Source of the DNA: JAJTFA01 sp044351265
GTDB taxonomy: Bacteria; Bacteroidota; Bacteroidia; UKL13-3
Length of the DNA stretch: 41,161 bases
Assembly: GCA_044351265.1 (NCBI GenBank)
Contig: JBILGC010000014.1
Coordinates: 1 to 41,161, forward strand
Direction of reading: 5' to 3'
Shown here: positions 32,921 to 41,161 of the stretch, one piece after another
How the letters are laid out: each line of letters begins with the position of its first letter
Position numbering within the stretch: the stretch's first letter is position 1
Program-made: the position numbers and the translations under genes
Notes under the pieces: model-generated
Seen by the model: only the letters and a program-made list of their open reading frames with translations
Database searches by the model: none
What the model was told of the DNA's origin: nothing

Positions 32921-34741
32921 TTACTTTTTTAACTTATCGGTATCAATGCCACGCTTCTTGGCCATGTCTTCCAGTTTCTGTTCAAACTTTGATTTTTTTA
33001 CCGGCTTCTTTTTATTCTCCTGAATTTGTGCATGCAACTTATCTTCATTCACAAATCTGCGTATAGCCAGTTGCTGACCGATGGTAACAATATTTGAAAG
33101 GAAATAGTAGTAATTTAATCCTGCAGGATAGCTATTGAGCACAAACATGAAGATAAGAGGCATGATATAGCTCATCCATTTCATCTGACCTGTTACGCCT
33201 GTCATCTGATTATTATACACAGCATACACGATGGATGAAACTGTCATCAGAATAGTAAACAAACTCACGTGATCACCATATCCAGGAATGCTGAAAGGTA
33301 AATTGAAAATAGAATCGTAAGTAGATAAATCTTCTGCCCATAAAAATGATTGCCCGCGCAGCTCAAAAGCAGAAGGGAAAAACTGAAACAAGGCAAATAA
33401 GATTGGTAATTGTAACAACACAGGCACACAACCACCCAGAGGGTTAACACCCGCCTTGCGATACAACTTCATATTTTCTTGCTGAAGCTTTCCCATATCG
33501 TCTCCGATTTTGGCTTTAATTTCATCCAACTCCGGTTTTAACGCACGCATCTTAGCTGCAGATAAATAAGAACGGTAAACCAGTGGAAGTAACAATGTTT
33601 TAATGATAAGTGTGAGTAATAAAATAATGAGCCCAAAACTGCTTATGTATTGACTCAAAAAATGAAAAACATTGATTACAACATATTTATTTACCCAACG
33701 GAAAATACCCCACCCCATCGGGATAATTCGCTCCAGCTGTGTATCAAATTTTGCAAGCGTTTTATAATGATTAGGTCCAAAATAAAATTTAAAACCAAAG
33801 CTCTCTTTTGCCCCATGATTATAGGGAACCGTGAGTGAAGTTTGCATGATGCGCACATATTTACCCGACTCGTCTGATTTGGTTTCAATGGTTCCGTTGT
33901 CAAAAAACTTATCAGCAATAATGGTAGTATTAAAATATTGTTGCTTAAAAGCAATCCAGTTGATAGCTGTTTTTAGGTTTTGTTTCTCATCTGTTGTTTC
34001 TGTGATAAATGCCGGCTCGTCATCGGTATAACGATAGTAAATGGTGCTTGTGCGCTTTTCAGCCTCTAAACTCTTTTCCTGCAGCATGGCATGCTGGCTA
34101 ATGCTTAAATCAAGATAATTGTTACTGGGTGCAATTATATTCTGCAATCCATTTAGTTCTAGTTTATAATCTAAGGTGCCGGTTTCTGAATTTAAAGTGT
34201 AACGCTGTTCCATAAAATGGCCTCCTTCCAAACTAAGCAGCATTCGGATAGTTTTACCATCATCAGAAACAAGTGGTGTAAAAAACAGGTCCTTGGTTTG
34301 AATAGCTTTTGCATCAGCAGTGGCAAATGAATAGTTAAATTCATTGTCATTTCCATCCATTAATATCAAAGGCGACTGATCGTAGCGCTTGTATTTCTTA
34401 AGTTCAACCTTAAATATGCGTCCGCCTTTATTACTAAATGTTACTTTTATATCGTCATTCTCTATGCTTGTAAAAGACTCATTTCCTGTTGCAAATGGGG
34501 CAAACAAGCCAAACGCTTTACTGGTGAAGGTTGAATCTGGAGTTGCCTTAACCGTATCCTTAGCGATAGCTTTCGTAGCCAGTATATTTGCCACACTGTC
34601 TTCACGCAATTGCACAAGGGCAATAGAGTCCTGTATGCGTTTTGCAGCTTTTAGCTGATCTTCAGATGGCTGATTGATATAGGCAAACGTAACCAGTATA
34701 ACAAAGATGAGTGATAAACCAATTATGGAATTTCTGTCCAT
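32921..34741 (-). CDS. yidC: Membrane protein insertase YidC
   Basis: The 606-residue inner-membrane protein has an N-terminal membrane segment (residues about 6-22), a large periplasmic beta-supersandwich (about 60-340), and the conserved C-terminal insertase core with five membrane helices, including the hydrophilic-groove Arg in PLVYRSYLSAAKM. It ends with a basic KKPVKKSKFEQKLEDM tail typical of Bacteroidota YidC. It inserts membrane proteins alone or with SecYEG. I chose ATG 34741, giving MDRNSIIG, over an upstream in-frame ATG at 34774 that would lie in the promoter. It is downstream of pyrG on the same strand, a gene order common in the phylum, but has its own promoter-like element. 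Confidence 0.96.
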   Translation of the reverse strand: MDRNSIIGLSLIFVILVTFAYINQPSEDQLKAAKRIQDSIALVQLREDSVANILATKAIAKDTVKATPDSTFTSKAFGLFAPFATGNESFTSIENDDIKVTFSNKGGRIFKVELKKYKRYDQSPLILMDGNDNEFNYSFATADAKAIQTKDLFFTPLVSDDGKTIRMLLSLEGGHFMEQRYTLNSETGTLDYKLELNGLQNIIAPSNNYLDLSISQHAMLQEKSLEAEKRTSTIYYRYTDDEPAFITETTDEKQNLKTAINWIAFKQQYFNTTIIADKFFDNGTIETKSDESGKYVRIMQTSLTVPYNHGAKESFGFKFYFGPNHYKTLAKFDTQLERIIPMGWGIFRWVNKYVVINVFHFLSQYISSFGLIILLLTLIIKTLLLPLVYRSYLSAAKMRALKPELDEIKAKIGDDMGKLQQENMKLYRKAGVNPLGGCVPVLLQLPILFALFQFFPSAFELRGQSFLWAEDLSTYDSIFNLPFSIPGYGDHVSLFTILMTVSSIVYAVYNNQMTGVTGQMKWMSYIMPLIFMFVLNSYPAGLNYYYFLSNIVTIGQQLAIRRFVNEDKLHAQIQENKKKPVKKSKFEQKLEDMAKKRGIDTDKLKK

Positions 34742-34771
34742 GAGTTTTGAGTAATTATTTAATGGAGGCAG

Positions 34772-34779
34772 CAAAAGTA
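34772..34779 (-). promoter_or_regulatory. -7 promoter element of yidC
   Basis: On the minus strand TACTTTTG is a perfect TAnnTTTG, 30 bases before the ATG at 34741. A TTTA-like -33 element lies about 20 bases upstream. Its position rules out the longer yidC start. Confidence 0.5.
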
Positions 34780-34909
34780 AGCCTTTTTTGTACTTTCACT
34801 AAACTAAATCATTAATTGGCAATCAGTGAAATAAGCATTTTTAAGAGCAATAAGTAGCCATAAATAGCATATTTAAAAGTATGATTAACCGAAAATGAGA
34901 CCTAACTTC

Positions 34910-36523
34910 TTACGAGTTGCTATAGGTAATTGCTGCCTTAACAAAACGGGCAAACAATGGATGTGGATTTAGCACAGTACTTTTATACTCAGGGTGAAAC
35001 TGAACAGCTAAAAAATATGGATGATCTTTCAGCTCCACAATTTCTGCCAGTTTGGTTTCAGGATTAATTCCACTAATAACCATACCCTTGCTTTCAAAAT
35101 CTTTTTGGAACTTATTATTGAACTCAAAACGATGGCGGTGACGCTCACTGATTTTTGCTCTGCCATAAGCACTATAAGCTTTACTATCCTTAGATACCTC
35201 ACAAGCATAGGCACCTAAGCGCATGGTGCCGCCTTTTTGGGTGATTTTTTTCTGCTCAGGCATCATATCAATTACAGGATATTTTGTTTTTGGATTCATC
35301 TCTGTAGAGTGCGCATCTTTAAAGCCCAATACATGCCTTGCAAATTCTATTACTGCCATTTGCATTCCTAAGCAAATGCCAAAAAACGGAATCCCATTCT
35401 CTCTTGCATACTTAATGGCCAAGATTTTACCTTCTATGGCACGGTCTCCAAAACCCGGAGCAACCAAAATGCCGTCTAAATGACCCAGTTTATGTTCAAC
35501 ATTACCATCTGTAATCAGGCTAGAGTGAATATACTCCAGTTTCACTTTACAATCATTATGGGCGCCTGCGTGTATAAAAGCTTCTGCAATAGATTTATAT
35601 GCATCGGGCAACTCTACATATTTACCCACCAACCCTATTTTTACCTCATGCTTTGGATTTTTAAATTTTGTTAGAAAGTTTAGCCAGCTTTCCATTTCCG
35701 GTTCATTTCTGGCAGGTAATTTCAACTTTGTCAAAACTGTTTTATCCAACTTTTCCTTTAGCATAGCCATCGGAACATCATATATGGTTGGCATATCCAG
35801 CGCCTCAATTACAGCATTGGGTGTAACATTACAGAACAAGGCAATTTTCTTTCTGATTTCTTTATTAATGGGATGTTCAGCGCGGCAAACCAGTATATCT
35901 GGTTGAATACCCGACTCAAGCAACATCTTTACGGAGTGTTGGGTTGGTTTTGTTTTTAACTCATGCGAGGTAGCCAAATAGGGCAACAGTGTTAAATGTA
36001 TCACAATGCAGTCTTCGGGCTTCATCTCCCAGTTCATCTGACGCACAGCCTCTATGTATGGCAGCGACTCAATATCGCCAACAGTGCCCCCCAGCTCAGT
36101 GATGATAATTTCATACTTGCCTGAATCTCCAAGCAATTTCATCCTGCGCTTTATCTCATCTGTAATGTGCGGAATTACCTGAACGGTTTTGCCCAGATAA
36201 GCTCCTTCTCTTTCCTTATCAATTACATACTGATAAATGCGGCCTGTGGTAACATTGTTGGCCTGCGAGGTTGGCACATTTAAAAAACGCTCGTAATGGC
36301 CTAAATCCAAATCCGTTTCGGCACCGTCATCGGTTACATAACATTCCCCATGCTCATATGGGTTAAGCGTTCCGGGGTCTACATTAATGTAAGGGTCAAA
36401 CTTTTGTATGGTAACCGAGTAGCCTCTTGCCTGAAGCAATTTAGCCAATGAAGCGGAAATGATTCCTTTACCTAAAGAAGAGGTTACCCCGCCAGTAACA
36501 AATATATATTTTGGTGAATGCAT
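34910..36523 (-). CDS. pyrG: CTP synthase
   Basis: The 537-residue cytoplasmic enzyme makes CTP from UTP, ATP and glutamine. The N-terminal synthase domain opens FVTGGVTSSLGKG and has FDPYINVDPGTL. The C-terminal class I glutamine amidotransferase domain has GICLGMQ with the nucleophilic Cys and the FHPEY His/Glu pair. Length is the family norm. It is followed by yidC on the same strand after 168 bases of mostly unstructured sequence. The CTP product also feeds KdsB, encoded just upstream on the same strand. Confidence 0.97.
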   Translation of the reverse strand: MHSPKYIFVTGGVTSSLGKGIISASLAKLLQARGYSVTIQKFDPYINVDPGTLNPYEHGECYVTDDGAETDLDLGHYERFLNVPTSQANNVTTGRIYQYVIDKEREGAYLGKTVQVIPHITDEIKRRMKLLGDSGKYEIIITELGGTVGDIESLPYIEAVRQMNWEMKPEDCIVIHLTLLPYLATSHELKTKPTQHSVKMLLESGIQPDILVCRAEHPINKEIRKKIALFCNVTPNAVIEALDMPTIYDVPMAMLKEKLDKTVLTKLKLPARNEPEMESWLNFLTKFKNPKHEVKIGLVGKYVELPDAYKSIAEAFIHAGAHNDCKVKLEYIHSSLITDGNVEHKLGHLDGILVAPGFGDRAIEGKILAIKYARENGIPFFGICLGMQMAVIEFARHVLGFKDAHSTEMNPKTKYPVIDMMPEQKKITQKGGTMRLGAYACEVSKDSKAYSAYGRAKISERHRHRFEFNNKFQKDFESKGMVISGINPETKLAEIVELKDHPYFLAVQFHPEYKSTVLNPHPLFARFVKAAITYSNS

Positions 36524-36593
36524 AATCTAAAGAGAGAACCGAAGCATTGTTGCATTTTGGTGCATGATGTTTCGTATTTTACTGTACGGGAAA

Positions 36594-36601
36594 CAAAAAT
36601 A
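36594..36601 (-). promoter_or_regulatory. -7 promoter element of pyrG
   Basis: On the minus strand TATTTTTG matches TAnnTTTG exactly, with a predicted start near 36587 and a leader of about 64 nt before ATG 36523. The -33 region is poor. I saw no attenuator hairpin in the leader. Confidence 0.45.
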
Positions 36602-36736
36602 CTTTTTTTCAGCATGGCTGAGAACCCCTAGTGCAACTGTTTATCAAAATGTTTTCAACAATACCAAAATCCCTTAGAGCCACGCGAGGGTTATACAAAA
36701 TAAGGATCCGATAAGAAACCGATGCTTATTAATGCC

Positions 36737-37474
36737 CTATTTATTTGCCCTTAAATAAGCTTCGGCCTTAATCAGGTCATCAGGCGTGTCGATGGAAATG
36801 GTTTCCATATCAGTTTCTTTCAAACGAATGGCATAACCTTTTTCCAACCAGCGCAATTGCTCTAAAGATTCTGCTTTTTCTATAGCTCCTTGAGGCAAAT
36901 GGGTTATTTCCGTTAGCGCTTGGGCACGGTACCCGTAAATACCAATATGTTTGTAGTAGGTGATTTGAGCCTCCGGATTTCTTCGGTAAGGAATGGGCGA
37001 GCGGGAGAAATACAAAGCGTTTCCCAAACTGTTTATTACAGCTTTAACCGTATTTGGATTTTGAACCTCACTCTCTTTATCCAGCTTTTTTACGAGCGAA
37101 GCAATCTGCACAGTGGAATCATTAAAACAGGACGCAACCAATGCAATTTGTGCCGGATTAATAAATGGCTCATCACCCTGAATATTAATAACCACATCCA
37201 CCTGAGCATCCAATTTAGATAATACCTCTGCACAACGGTCGGTACCACTCTGATGATCTGCGGAGGTAAGAAAAACTTTACCTCCAAATTTTTTAACTGC
37301 ATCGGCAATTCTGGAATCATCGGTTGCTACATAAACCTCTTCAAGTTCCTTAACCTTTTTAGCCTGCTCATAAACTCGCTGTATCATGGTTTTACCACCA
37401 ATAATAACCAAGGGTTTACCCGGTAGTCGGGTCGAAGCATATCGGGCAGGAATGATACCTATAATGGTTGACAT
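36737..37474 (-). CDS. kdsB: 3-deoxy-manno-octulosonate cytidylyltransferase (CMP-Kdo synthetase)
   Basis: The 245-residue enzyme activates Kdo with CTP to CMP-Kdo for lipopolysaccharide inner-core synthesis. The signatures IIPARYASTRLPGKPL (residues 7-22), VATDD, INIQGDEPF and YRRNP are those of KdsB. I chose ATG 37474, which puts MSTIIGIIPA at the N-terminus; the frame extends 21 codons upstream to 37537, which would overlap the preceding EamA gene. With that start, 40 bases separate the two genes, so they may share a transcript. It lies near a heptosyltransferase-like gene, which fits an LPS-core context. Confidence 0.96.
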   Translation of the reverse strand: MSTIIGIIPARYASTRLPGKPLVIIGGKTMIQRVYEQAKKVKELEEVYVATDDSRIADAVKKFGGKVFLTSADHQSGTDRCAEVLSKLDAQVDVVINIQGDEPFINPAQIALVASCFNDSTVQIASLVKKLDKESEVQNPNTVKAVINSLGNALYFSRSPIPYRRNPEAQITYYKHIGIYGYRAQALTEITHLPQGAIEKAESLEQLRWLEKGYAIRLKETDMETISIDTPDDLIKAEAYLRANK

Positions 37475-37514
37475 ATGATTGTATGTATGTTTCGAAGATA
37501 AAAATAATTCAACA

Positions 37515-38483
37515 CTAAAATATTCCTTGCATGGCATCGGTAATCTCTTCTCTCCAAACCAAAATAAACACTCCTCCTACACTGATGATGGCCGCTATTA
37601 ATGAACTGAGCTCCATTTTTTCTCGACCGCTAAGCACTGCTGCCAGCATTACCGTAATAGGTAGTAATGAAAAAATAGTTTGTGCCAATGAAACTTCGAT
37701 AAGTGAGGCAGCCAGTAAAGACATTGAAACTCCTATAACCGGACCAAAAACGGTGCCTATTAAAACCGGCTTCAGATGTTGTGGCTTGTATGCTATCTCT
37801 TTAAACTCAGCAATTAAATTTGTTTTAAAAATGCCTGACAGGTAAATGATTAACGTGGCTGTGAACATGCGAATCCAAGTGGCATGAACAGGACTTAAGT
37901 CAGTACCCTCATGCGATATCATCAGCCCCTTTTTTGCCAACACAATTCCTAATCCCTGGCAAATAGCGCCTAAAATGGCAAATAATATTCCCTGCATTAA
38001 CTCTTGATTGCTTTTGCCTGAAGCGGAAATACTCTTCTTCTGATTGGTTCTGATAAACCAAAGCAAACCACCAACCGAAATAGCCATGCCCAACATGCCC
38101 AAGGCACTGATATGCTCAGCAAGTAATATCATGCCCAGCAACAACGCAGCAAAGGGAGCAAACGTATTAAACAAACTGGCTCGGGAGCTGCCAAGCATTT
38201 TAAAAGCAGTAAAAGCAAAATGATCTCCAATACTTAGCCCTACAACGCCAGACAAGCCCAGCCAAAGCCACTCTTTCAAAACTGGTAACTTAAATAAGGA
38301 AACGATGGAGTGCGTAGAAAAGCCAACGGTAATAACTGAAAGCAAAATCATGGCAAAAAGCAATCTTACCCTATTTACAGCTTTGGGCGTTGCCAACTGA
38401 GCTGCATGGGTAAAGGCAAACGTACCTATTGTCCAACAGGCAAGGGTGGTAAAGGCTGCCAAAATTCCGGTTGTATGGTTCAT
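37515..38483 (-). CDS. EamA/DMT family membrane transporter
   Basis: The 322-residue protein shows about ten hydrophobic helices in two EamA repeats (about 5-140 and 165-315). Characteristic small-residue patterns include VGLSIGDHFAFTAFKMLGSSRASLFNTFAPF and, in the second half, IGTVFGPVIGVSMSLLAASL with SLAQTIFSLLPI. Such drug/metabolite transporters export or import small metabolites or nucleotide sugars across the inner membrane; the substrate cannot be inferred. It sits between the GT9 gene and kdsB on the same strand with short gaps (67 and 40 bases). Confidence 0.9.
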   Translation of the reverse strand: MNHTTGILAAFTTLACWTIGTFAFTHAAQLATPKAVNRVRLLFAMILLSVITVGFSTHSIVSLFKLPVLKEWLWLGLSGVVGLSIGDHFAFTAFKMLGSSRASLFNTFAPFAALLLGMILLAEHISALGMLGMAISVGGLLWFIRTNQKKSISASGKSNQELMQGILFAILGAICQGLGIVLAKKGLMISHEGTDLSPVHATWIRMFTATLIIYLSGIFKTNLIAEFKEIAYKPQHLKPVLIGTVFGPVIGVSMSLLAASLIEVSLAQTIFSLLPITVMLAAVLSGREKMELSSLIAAIISVGGVFILVWREEITDAMQGIF

Positions 38484-38550
38484 TGTTCAGCTTAACTTTT
38501 AAGAAATGTAGAGCAAACAGATAAAAAACCGGGATGTACCATGTAAGTAA

Positions 38551-39621
38551 TTAAAAATGCCTTGAAACGGCTTGAGCAATTTTTTGAGCAGGTAATTCCT
38601 CCATACAACTGGTGCCATCTAAGCAGCTGCCGCGGTAAAAACACTTACATTCCTTGTTTGGCGCAACAATTTCTCCTTTACCAAACAAATCAAACTCATG
38701 CGGATTGAAAATATTATTCATCAACACAATTTTTTTGCCTAATGCCAGTGTAATATGCATTCCCATAGTAACCTGAGTAATGACCAAATGGCAATGATTA
38801 ACCAGATTAATAAACTGAAACAAACTAAAATAACCCAGGTATATGGCACCGCTCCGATGCATTATTTCTTTGTTTCTTGTATCTTCTGCTTCACCGCCTA
38901 ATAGCAGAATTTCGGCATCGGGATGCTGTTGTTTAAGAATACCAACCAGCTCTACCCATTTATCAATGCTCCATAAGCGAGTGGTCCAGCGGCCACCGCA
39001 ACCGGTATTTAAACCAATTATTTTTTTATCCTTAGGCAAGTTCCATATATACCCCTTCTCATTATGGGTATCCATTAAATAAGGTTCACCTTGATGGGTA
39101 TATCCGCATATTTCAAAAATTTCCTGCAGGTAGCTCTTGGAATTGGCCTTACTCACATCATCAAACATACCGGTCATAAATTTATGAATGGCTAAATCAT
39201 TATAAGGCTGTATTTCATTGTCCTTTAAAACAAACCCAAACTTTTCTTTTGCCTCAACAACTTTAAGCAAGGCTCCTGCTTCCTTTTCCTTATCCAGGTT
39301 TATTGCAATATCCCAATTGCTATGCTGAACGTACATAATAGAATTATGGTCCCATTTCAGAACTTCATCAATTTGTGATGCAGGCAAAATATCCGGTGTC
39401 CAGGTGAGCCATGTTATTTTACAACCCGGAAATTCCTTTCGAAATTTAACAATAAGAGGCGTGGTGCGTATAACATCTCCAATGGCCCCAAGTTTAATAA
39501 TGAGAATCCGTTTAGTAGTTTTCTCATAACTTGGGCAATCAGCACAGTGATAACCATGCTGTTTGTGTGGCTTACAGGGTATATGACCTTTAAAGTGGAG
39601 GCAGTCGGGTTTAAATATCAT
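38551..39621 (-). CDS. Glycosyltransferase family 9 (heptosyltransferase-like) with N- and C-terminal Cys clusters
   Basis: The 356-residue protein has the GT9 fold of ADP-heptose:LPS heptosyltransferases: ILIIKLGAIGDVIRTTPL (39-56), a C-terminal half with GLNTGCGGRWTTRLW, LLGGEAE and the sugar-nucleotide-binding VTQVTMGMHITLALGKK. It would add a heptose or similar sugar to the lipid-A core or another glycan at the inner membrane's cytoplasmic face. Two Cys clusters flank the fold: C7, C16, C26, C29 in the first 30 residues and C325, C327, C333, C339 near the end. I recall the N-terminal one in related proteins; together they could bind zinc or an iron-sulfur cluster. ATG 39621 is preferred over a TTG three codons upstream. 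Confidence 0.87.
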   Translation of the reverse strand: MIFKPDCLHFKGHIPCKPHKQHGYHCADCPSYEKTTKRILIIKLGAIGDVIRTTPLIVKFRKEFPGCKITWLTWTPDILPASQIDEVLKWDHNSIMYVQHSNWDIAINLDKEKEAGALLKVVEAKEKFGFVLKDNEIQPYNDLAIHKFMTGMFDDVSKANSKSYLQEIFEICGYTHQGEPYLMDTHNEKGYIWNLPKDKKIIGLNTGCGGRWTTRLWSIDKWVELVGILKQQHPDAEILLLGGEAEDTRNKEIMHRSGAIYLGYFSLFQFINLVNHCHLVITQVTMGMHITLALGKKIVLMNNIFNPHEFDLFGKGEIVAPNKECKCFYRGSCLDGTSCMEELPAQKIAQAVSRHF

Positions 39622-39772
39622 GACAAGCAATAAATAATAGGCGAATATATAGGGTTAAGTGGTAAGGCGCAAACACAAGAAGACAGGCAGTTAAATAAAG
39701 TAAAGGCAATTTGTCAGGTAGGTAAGGGTTTGGATGTGAATTTGTATATTGCCATACATCAATTTAACTAAC

Positions 39773-40366
39773 ATGAAAAAAGGAACAATTATTCTTTTAG
39801 TGGTGGCAGGCTTATTTCTGCTGCTAATTTTTAACGGCTGTGGTAGCTACAACAATATGGTTAGCAGGAAAGAGGCAACAGAATCTGCATGGGCACAGGT
39901 AGAAAATGTTTACCAGCGAAGATTGGATCTGATACCTAACCTCGTAAATACTGTAAAAGGTGTGGCCAATTTTGAGCAAAAAACGCTTACCGATGTTATT
40001 CAGGCGCGTGCCAATGCCAGCTCTATTAAAGTGGATGCAAGCAAATTGAGCCCGGAGCAAATACAAAAATTTCAAGCCTCGCAAGGAGAACTCTCGCAAG
40101 CATTGGGAAGATTGATGGTGGTGGCTGAGCAATATCCGCAATTAAAAGCCACTGAAAATTTTCTTGAACTGCAATCGCAACTAGAAGGTACCGAGAACAG
40201 AATAACCATCGAAAGACAAAAGTTTAATGACATTGTGAAGGAATACAATACTTACATTCGCAGGTTTCCTCAGGTACTTTACAGCGGCATTTTTGGTTTT
40301 GACAAAAGAGGTTACTTTGAAGCCACAGCAGGTGCAGAAAAAGCCCCTGAAGTAAAATTTGAATAA
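39773..40366 (+). CDS. LemA family protein
   Basis: The 197-residue protein has one N-terminal membrane segment (residues about 5-22) followed by a helical-bundle domain with the family signature ESAWAQVENVYQRRLDLIPNL and VNTVKG, and FNDIVKEYNTYIRRFP near the end. LemA proteins are membrane-anchored with the bulk outside the cytoplasm, and their exact role is unknown. They are often encoded with TPM-domain proteins, as here. A Cys at the end of the membrane segment (NGCGS) is close to but not a good lipobox. ATG 39773 follows an in-frame TTG at 39749 that would disrupt the basic signal start. Confidence 0.92.
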   Translation: MKKGTIILLVVAGLFLLLIFNGCGSYNNMVSRKEATESAWAQVENVYQRRLDLIPNLVNTVKGVANFEQKTLTDVIQARANASSIKVDASKLSPEQIQKFQASQGELSQALGRLMVVAEQYPQLKATENFLELQSQLEGTENRITIERQKFNDIVKEYNTYIRRFPQVLYSGIFGFDKRGYFEATAGAEKAPEVKFE

Positions 40367-40384
40367 TTTTAAGACACCATTCAC

Positions 40385-40433
40385 AGCCACAGGTTTCATT
40401 AAATTAGTTGAGGTGGAATCTGTGGCTTTATCA
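40385..40433 (+). terminator. Hairpin between lemA and the TPM gene (possible attenuator)
   Basis: AGCCACAG (40385-40392) and CTGTGGCT (40420-40427) form a perfect 8-bp stem with a 27-base loop, followed by TTATCATTTT. It starts 18 bases after the lemA stop and ends just before the next ATG, so it could partly terminate the lemA transcript. Confidence 0.4.
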
Positions 40434-40440
40434 TTTTATA

Positions 40441-40890
40441 ATGGCAAAACATTTTTTTACTAAAGCAGAGCAAAATGACATTATTGATGCCATAAAGCAG
40501 GCCGAGCTTAATACATCCGGAGAAATACGTTTGCATGTTGAGGCACACTGTAAAAAAGATGCATATGAGCGCGCTCGCGAAGTGTTTGAGCAGTTGGGTA
40601 TGCATGCAACAGATTTAAAGAACGGTGTTCTTTTTTATATTGCCTATGAGGATCATAAACTAGCCATACTTGGAGATAAAGGCATTCACGAAAAAGTAAC
40701 ACAACAGTTTTGGGAAGGCGAAAAAGAACTGCTTCGTAGTTATTTTAAACAAAATAAATATGCCGAAGGTCTTATTATAGCTATAAACAAAGCCGGAGAA
40801 AAACTTCAAGCATATTTCCCCTATCAGAAAAATGACACCAATGAGTTGAGTAATGATATTTCTTTTGGAGGAGGTTTAGATGCGCAATAA
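40441..40890 (+). CDS. TPM domain protein without signal peptide
   Basis: The 149-residue protein is a TPM (TLP18.3/Psb32/MOLO-1) domain: FTKAEQNDIIDAIKQAE and TSGEIRLHVE at the start, LFYIAYEDHKLAILGDKGI and YAEGLIIAINKAGEKL later, ending FGGGLDAQ. TPM domains occur in proteins linked to repair or phosphatase functions, with no settled bacterial role. There is no export signal, so this copy appears cytoplasmic or relies on another partner. ATG 40441 is chosen; an upstream in-frame ATG at 40408 would lie within the hairpin. The next TPM gene starts inside its last codons, so the two are translationally coupled. Confidence 0.88.
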   Translation: MAKHFFTKAEQNDIIDAIKQAELNTSGEIRLHVEAHCKKDAYERAREVFEQLGMHATDLKNGVLFYIAYEDHKLAILGDKGIHEKVTQQFWEGEKELLRSYFKQNKYAEGLIIAINKAGEKLQAYFPYQKNDTNELSNDISFGGGLDAQ

Positions 40891-41161
40891 AATTAATCTG
40901 ATGCTTGTTTTATGTATCAGCTTTGCCTCATCATTTTTTTTACATGCCAGAGAAATTCTGGCTAAACCCAATCCGCCTCGATTGGTCAATGATTACACCC
41001 AAATACTTGGTGCTGCAGAACAACAACAACTGGAGCAAAAACTGGTAGCTTATTTTGATTCAACCTCAACGCAAATTGCGATAGTGATTGAACAATCCTT
41101 AGATGGTGATGATTTATTTGACTACTGCCAACGTCTTGCAACTAATTGGGGTATTGGAGAG
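40880..41161 (+). CDS. TPM domain protein with signal peptide (YgcG-like), cut by window end
   Basis: I translated this from the ATG at 40880, which overlaps the previous gene by 11 bases; the frame is open to the window end, giving 94 residues. A signal peptide (MRNKINLMLVLCISFASSFFLHA) is followed by the start of a TPM domain: PPRLVNDYTQILGAAEQQQLEQ and TQIAIVIEQSLDGDDLFDY, ending mid-domain with NWGIGE. This is the YgcG-like form, usually a periplasmic TPM domain with a C-terminal membrane segment and glycine-rich tail; those parts lie outside the window. With lemA and the preceding TPM gene it forms a commonly seen trio. Confidence 0.85.
   Translation, partial: MRNKINLMLVLCISFASSFFLHAREILAKPNPPRLVNDYTQILGAAEQQQLEQKLVAYFDSTSTQIAIVIEQSLDGDDLFDYCQRLATNWGIGE

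Noticed and set aside
36640..36736. Possible hairpin (CCCT/AGGG) downstream of kdsB as terminator
   Set aside because: The stem is only four to five base pairs with a long loop and a broken T run, too weak to call.
37475..37537. Longer kdsB start overlapping the EamA gene
   Set aside because: The family N-terminus begins with the MSTIIGIIPA segment at 37474; the extra 21 residues are not part of KdsB.
1..41161. CRISPR array, transposon, integron or prophage
   Set aside because: I found no regularly spaced direct repeats, transposase or integrase motifs, or phage structural genes on either strand.

Overview
The window looks like a chromosomal segment of a member of the phylum Bacteroidota. 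Four things point that way. Two secreted proteins carry type IX secretion (T9SS) C-terminal regions. There is a DUF5606 protein, a family I know from this phylum. pyrG and yidC are neighbours, as are hpt, adk and obg. Several genes are preceded by promoters of the TTTG-N18/19-TAnnTTTG form, and Shine-Dalgarno sequences are mostly absent. I cannot place it below phylum with confidence; a Chitinophagia/Sphingobacteriia-type lineage is a guess. Coding density is high, no gap without a gene exceeds 300 bases, and I see no insertion sequence, prophage or CRISPR array.

Layout. 1-5.8 kb: a truncated Sfp-type phosphopantetheinyl transferase (minus) whose start codon overlaps that of a divergent WD40 protein; then NIF3/YqfO, a C4 zinc-ribbon coiled-coil protein, a secreted helical-repeat protein and a 2OG-Fe(II) oxygenase-like protein. 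5.7-10.1 kb: tRNA-Leu(CAA), a DUF5606 protein and a large fused isobutyryl-CoA mutase (IcmF). 10.3-12.8 kb: SRAP-family (HMCES/YedK) protein and urocanate hydratase. 12.9-17.6 kb: a large T9SS-secreted protein and a YCF48/BNR-like secreted protein. 17.6-20.8 kb: lipoprotein, hpt, adk (with a remarkable lysine-rich tail) and obg. 20.8-29.4 kb: an M1 metallopeptidase apparently fused to an outer-membrane beta-barrel, a 1.2-kilo-residue BNR/PKD/T9SS protein, TrhO and a small lipoprotein. 29.5-32.9 kb: a three-gene minus-strand group (His-rich small membrane/secreted protein, TonB-dependent receptor, His-rich lipoprotein) that looks like a transition-metal uptake locus. 32.9-39.6 kb: yidC, pyrG, kdsB, an EamA transporter and a GT9 (heptosyltransferase-like) glycosyltransferase. 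39.8-41.2 kb: lemA followed by two TPM-domain genes, the last cut by the window edge.

Most of the region is housekeeping (nucleotide metabolism, ribosome assembly, membrane insertion, LPS core sugar activation) with cell-envelope and secreted proteins in between. The least ordinary items are the M1 peptidase/barrel fusion, the adenylate kinase tail, the His-rich TonB locus, and three compact regulatory arrangements: overlapping divergent start codons, a head-to-head TTG/GTG pair 20 bp apart, and a terminator hairpin inside signal-peptide codons.
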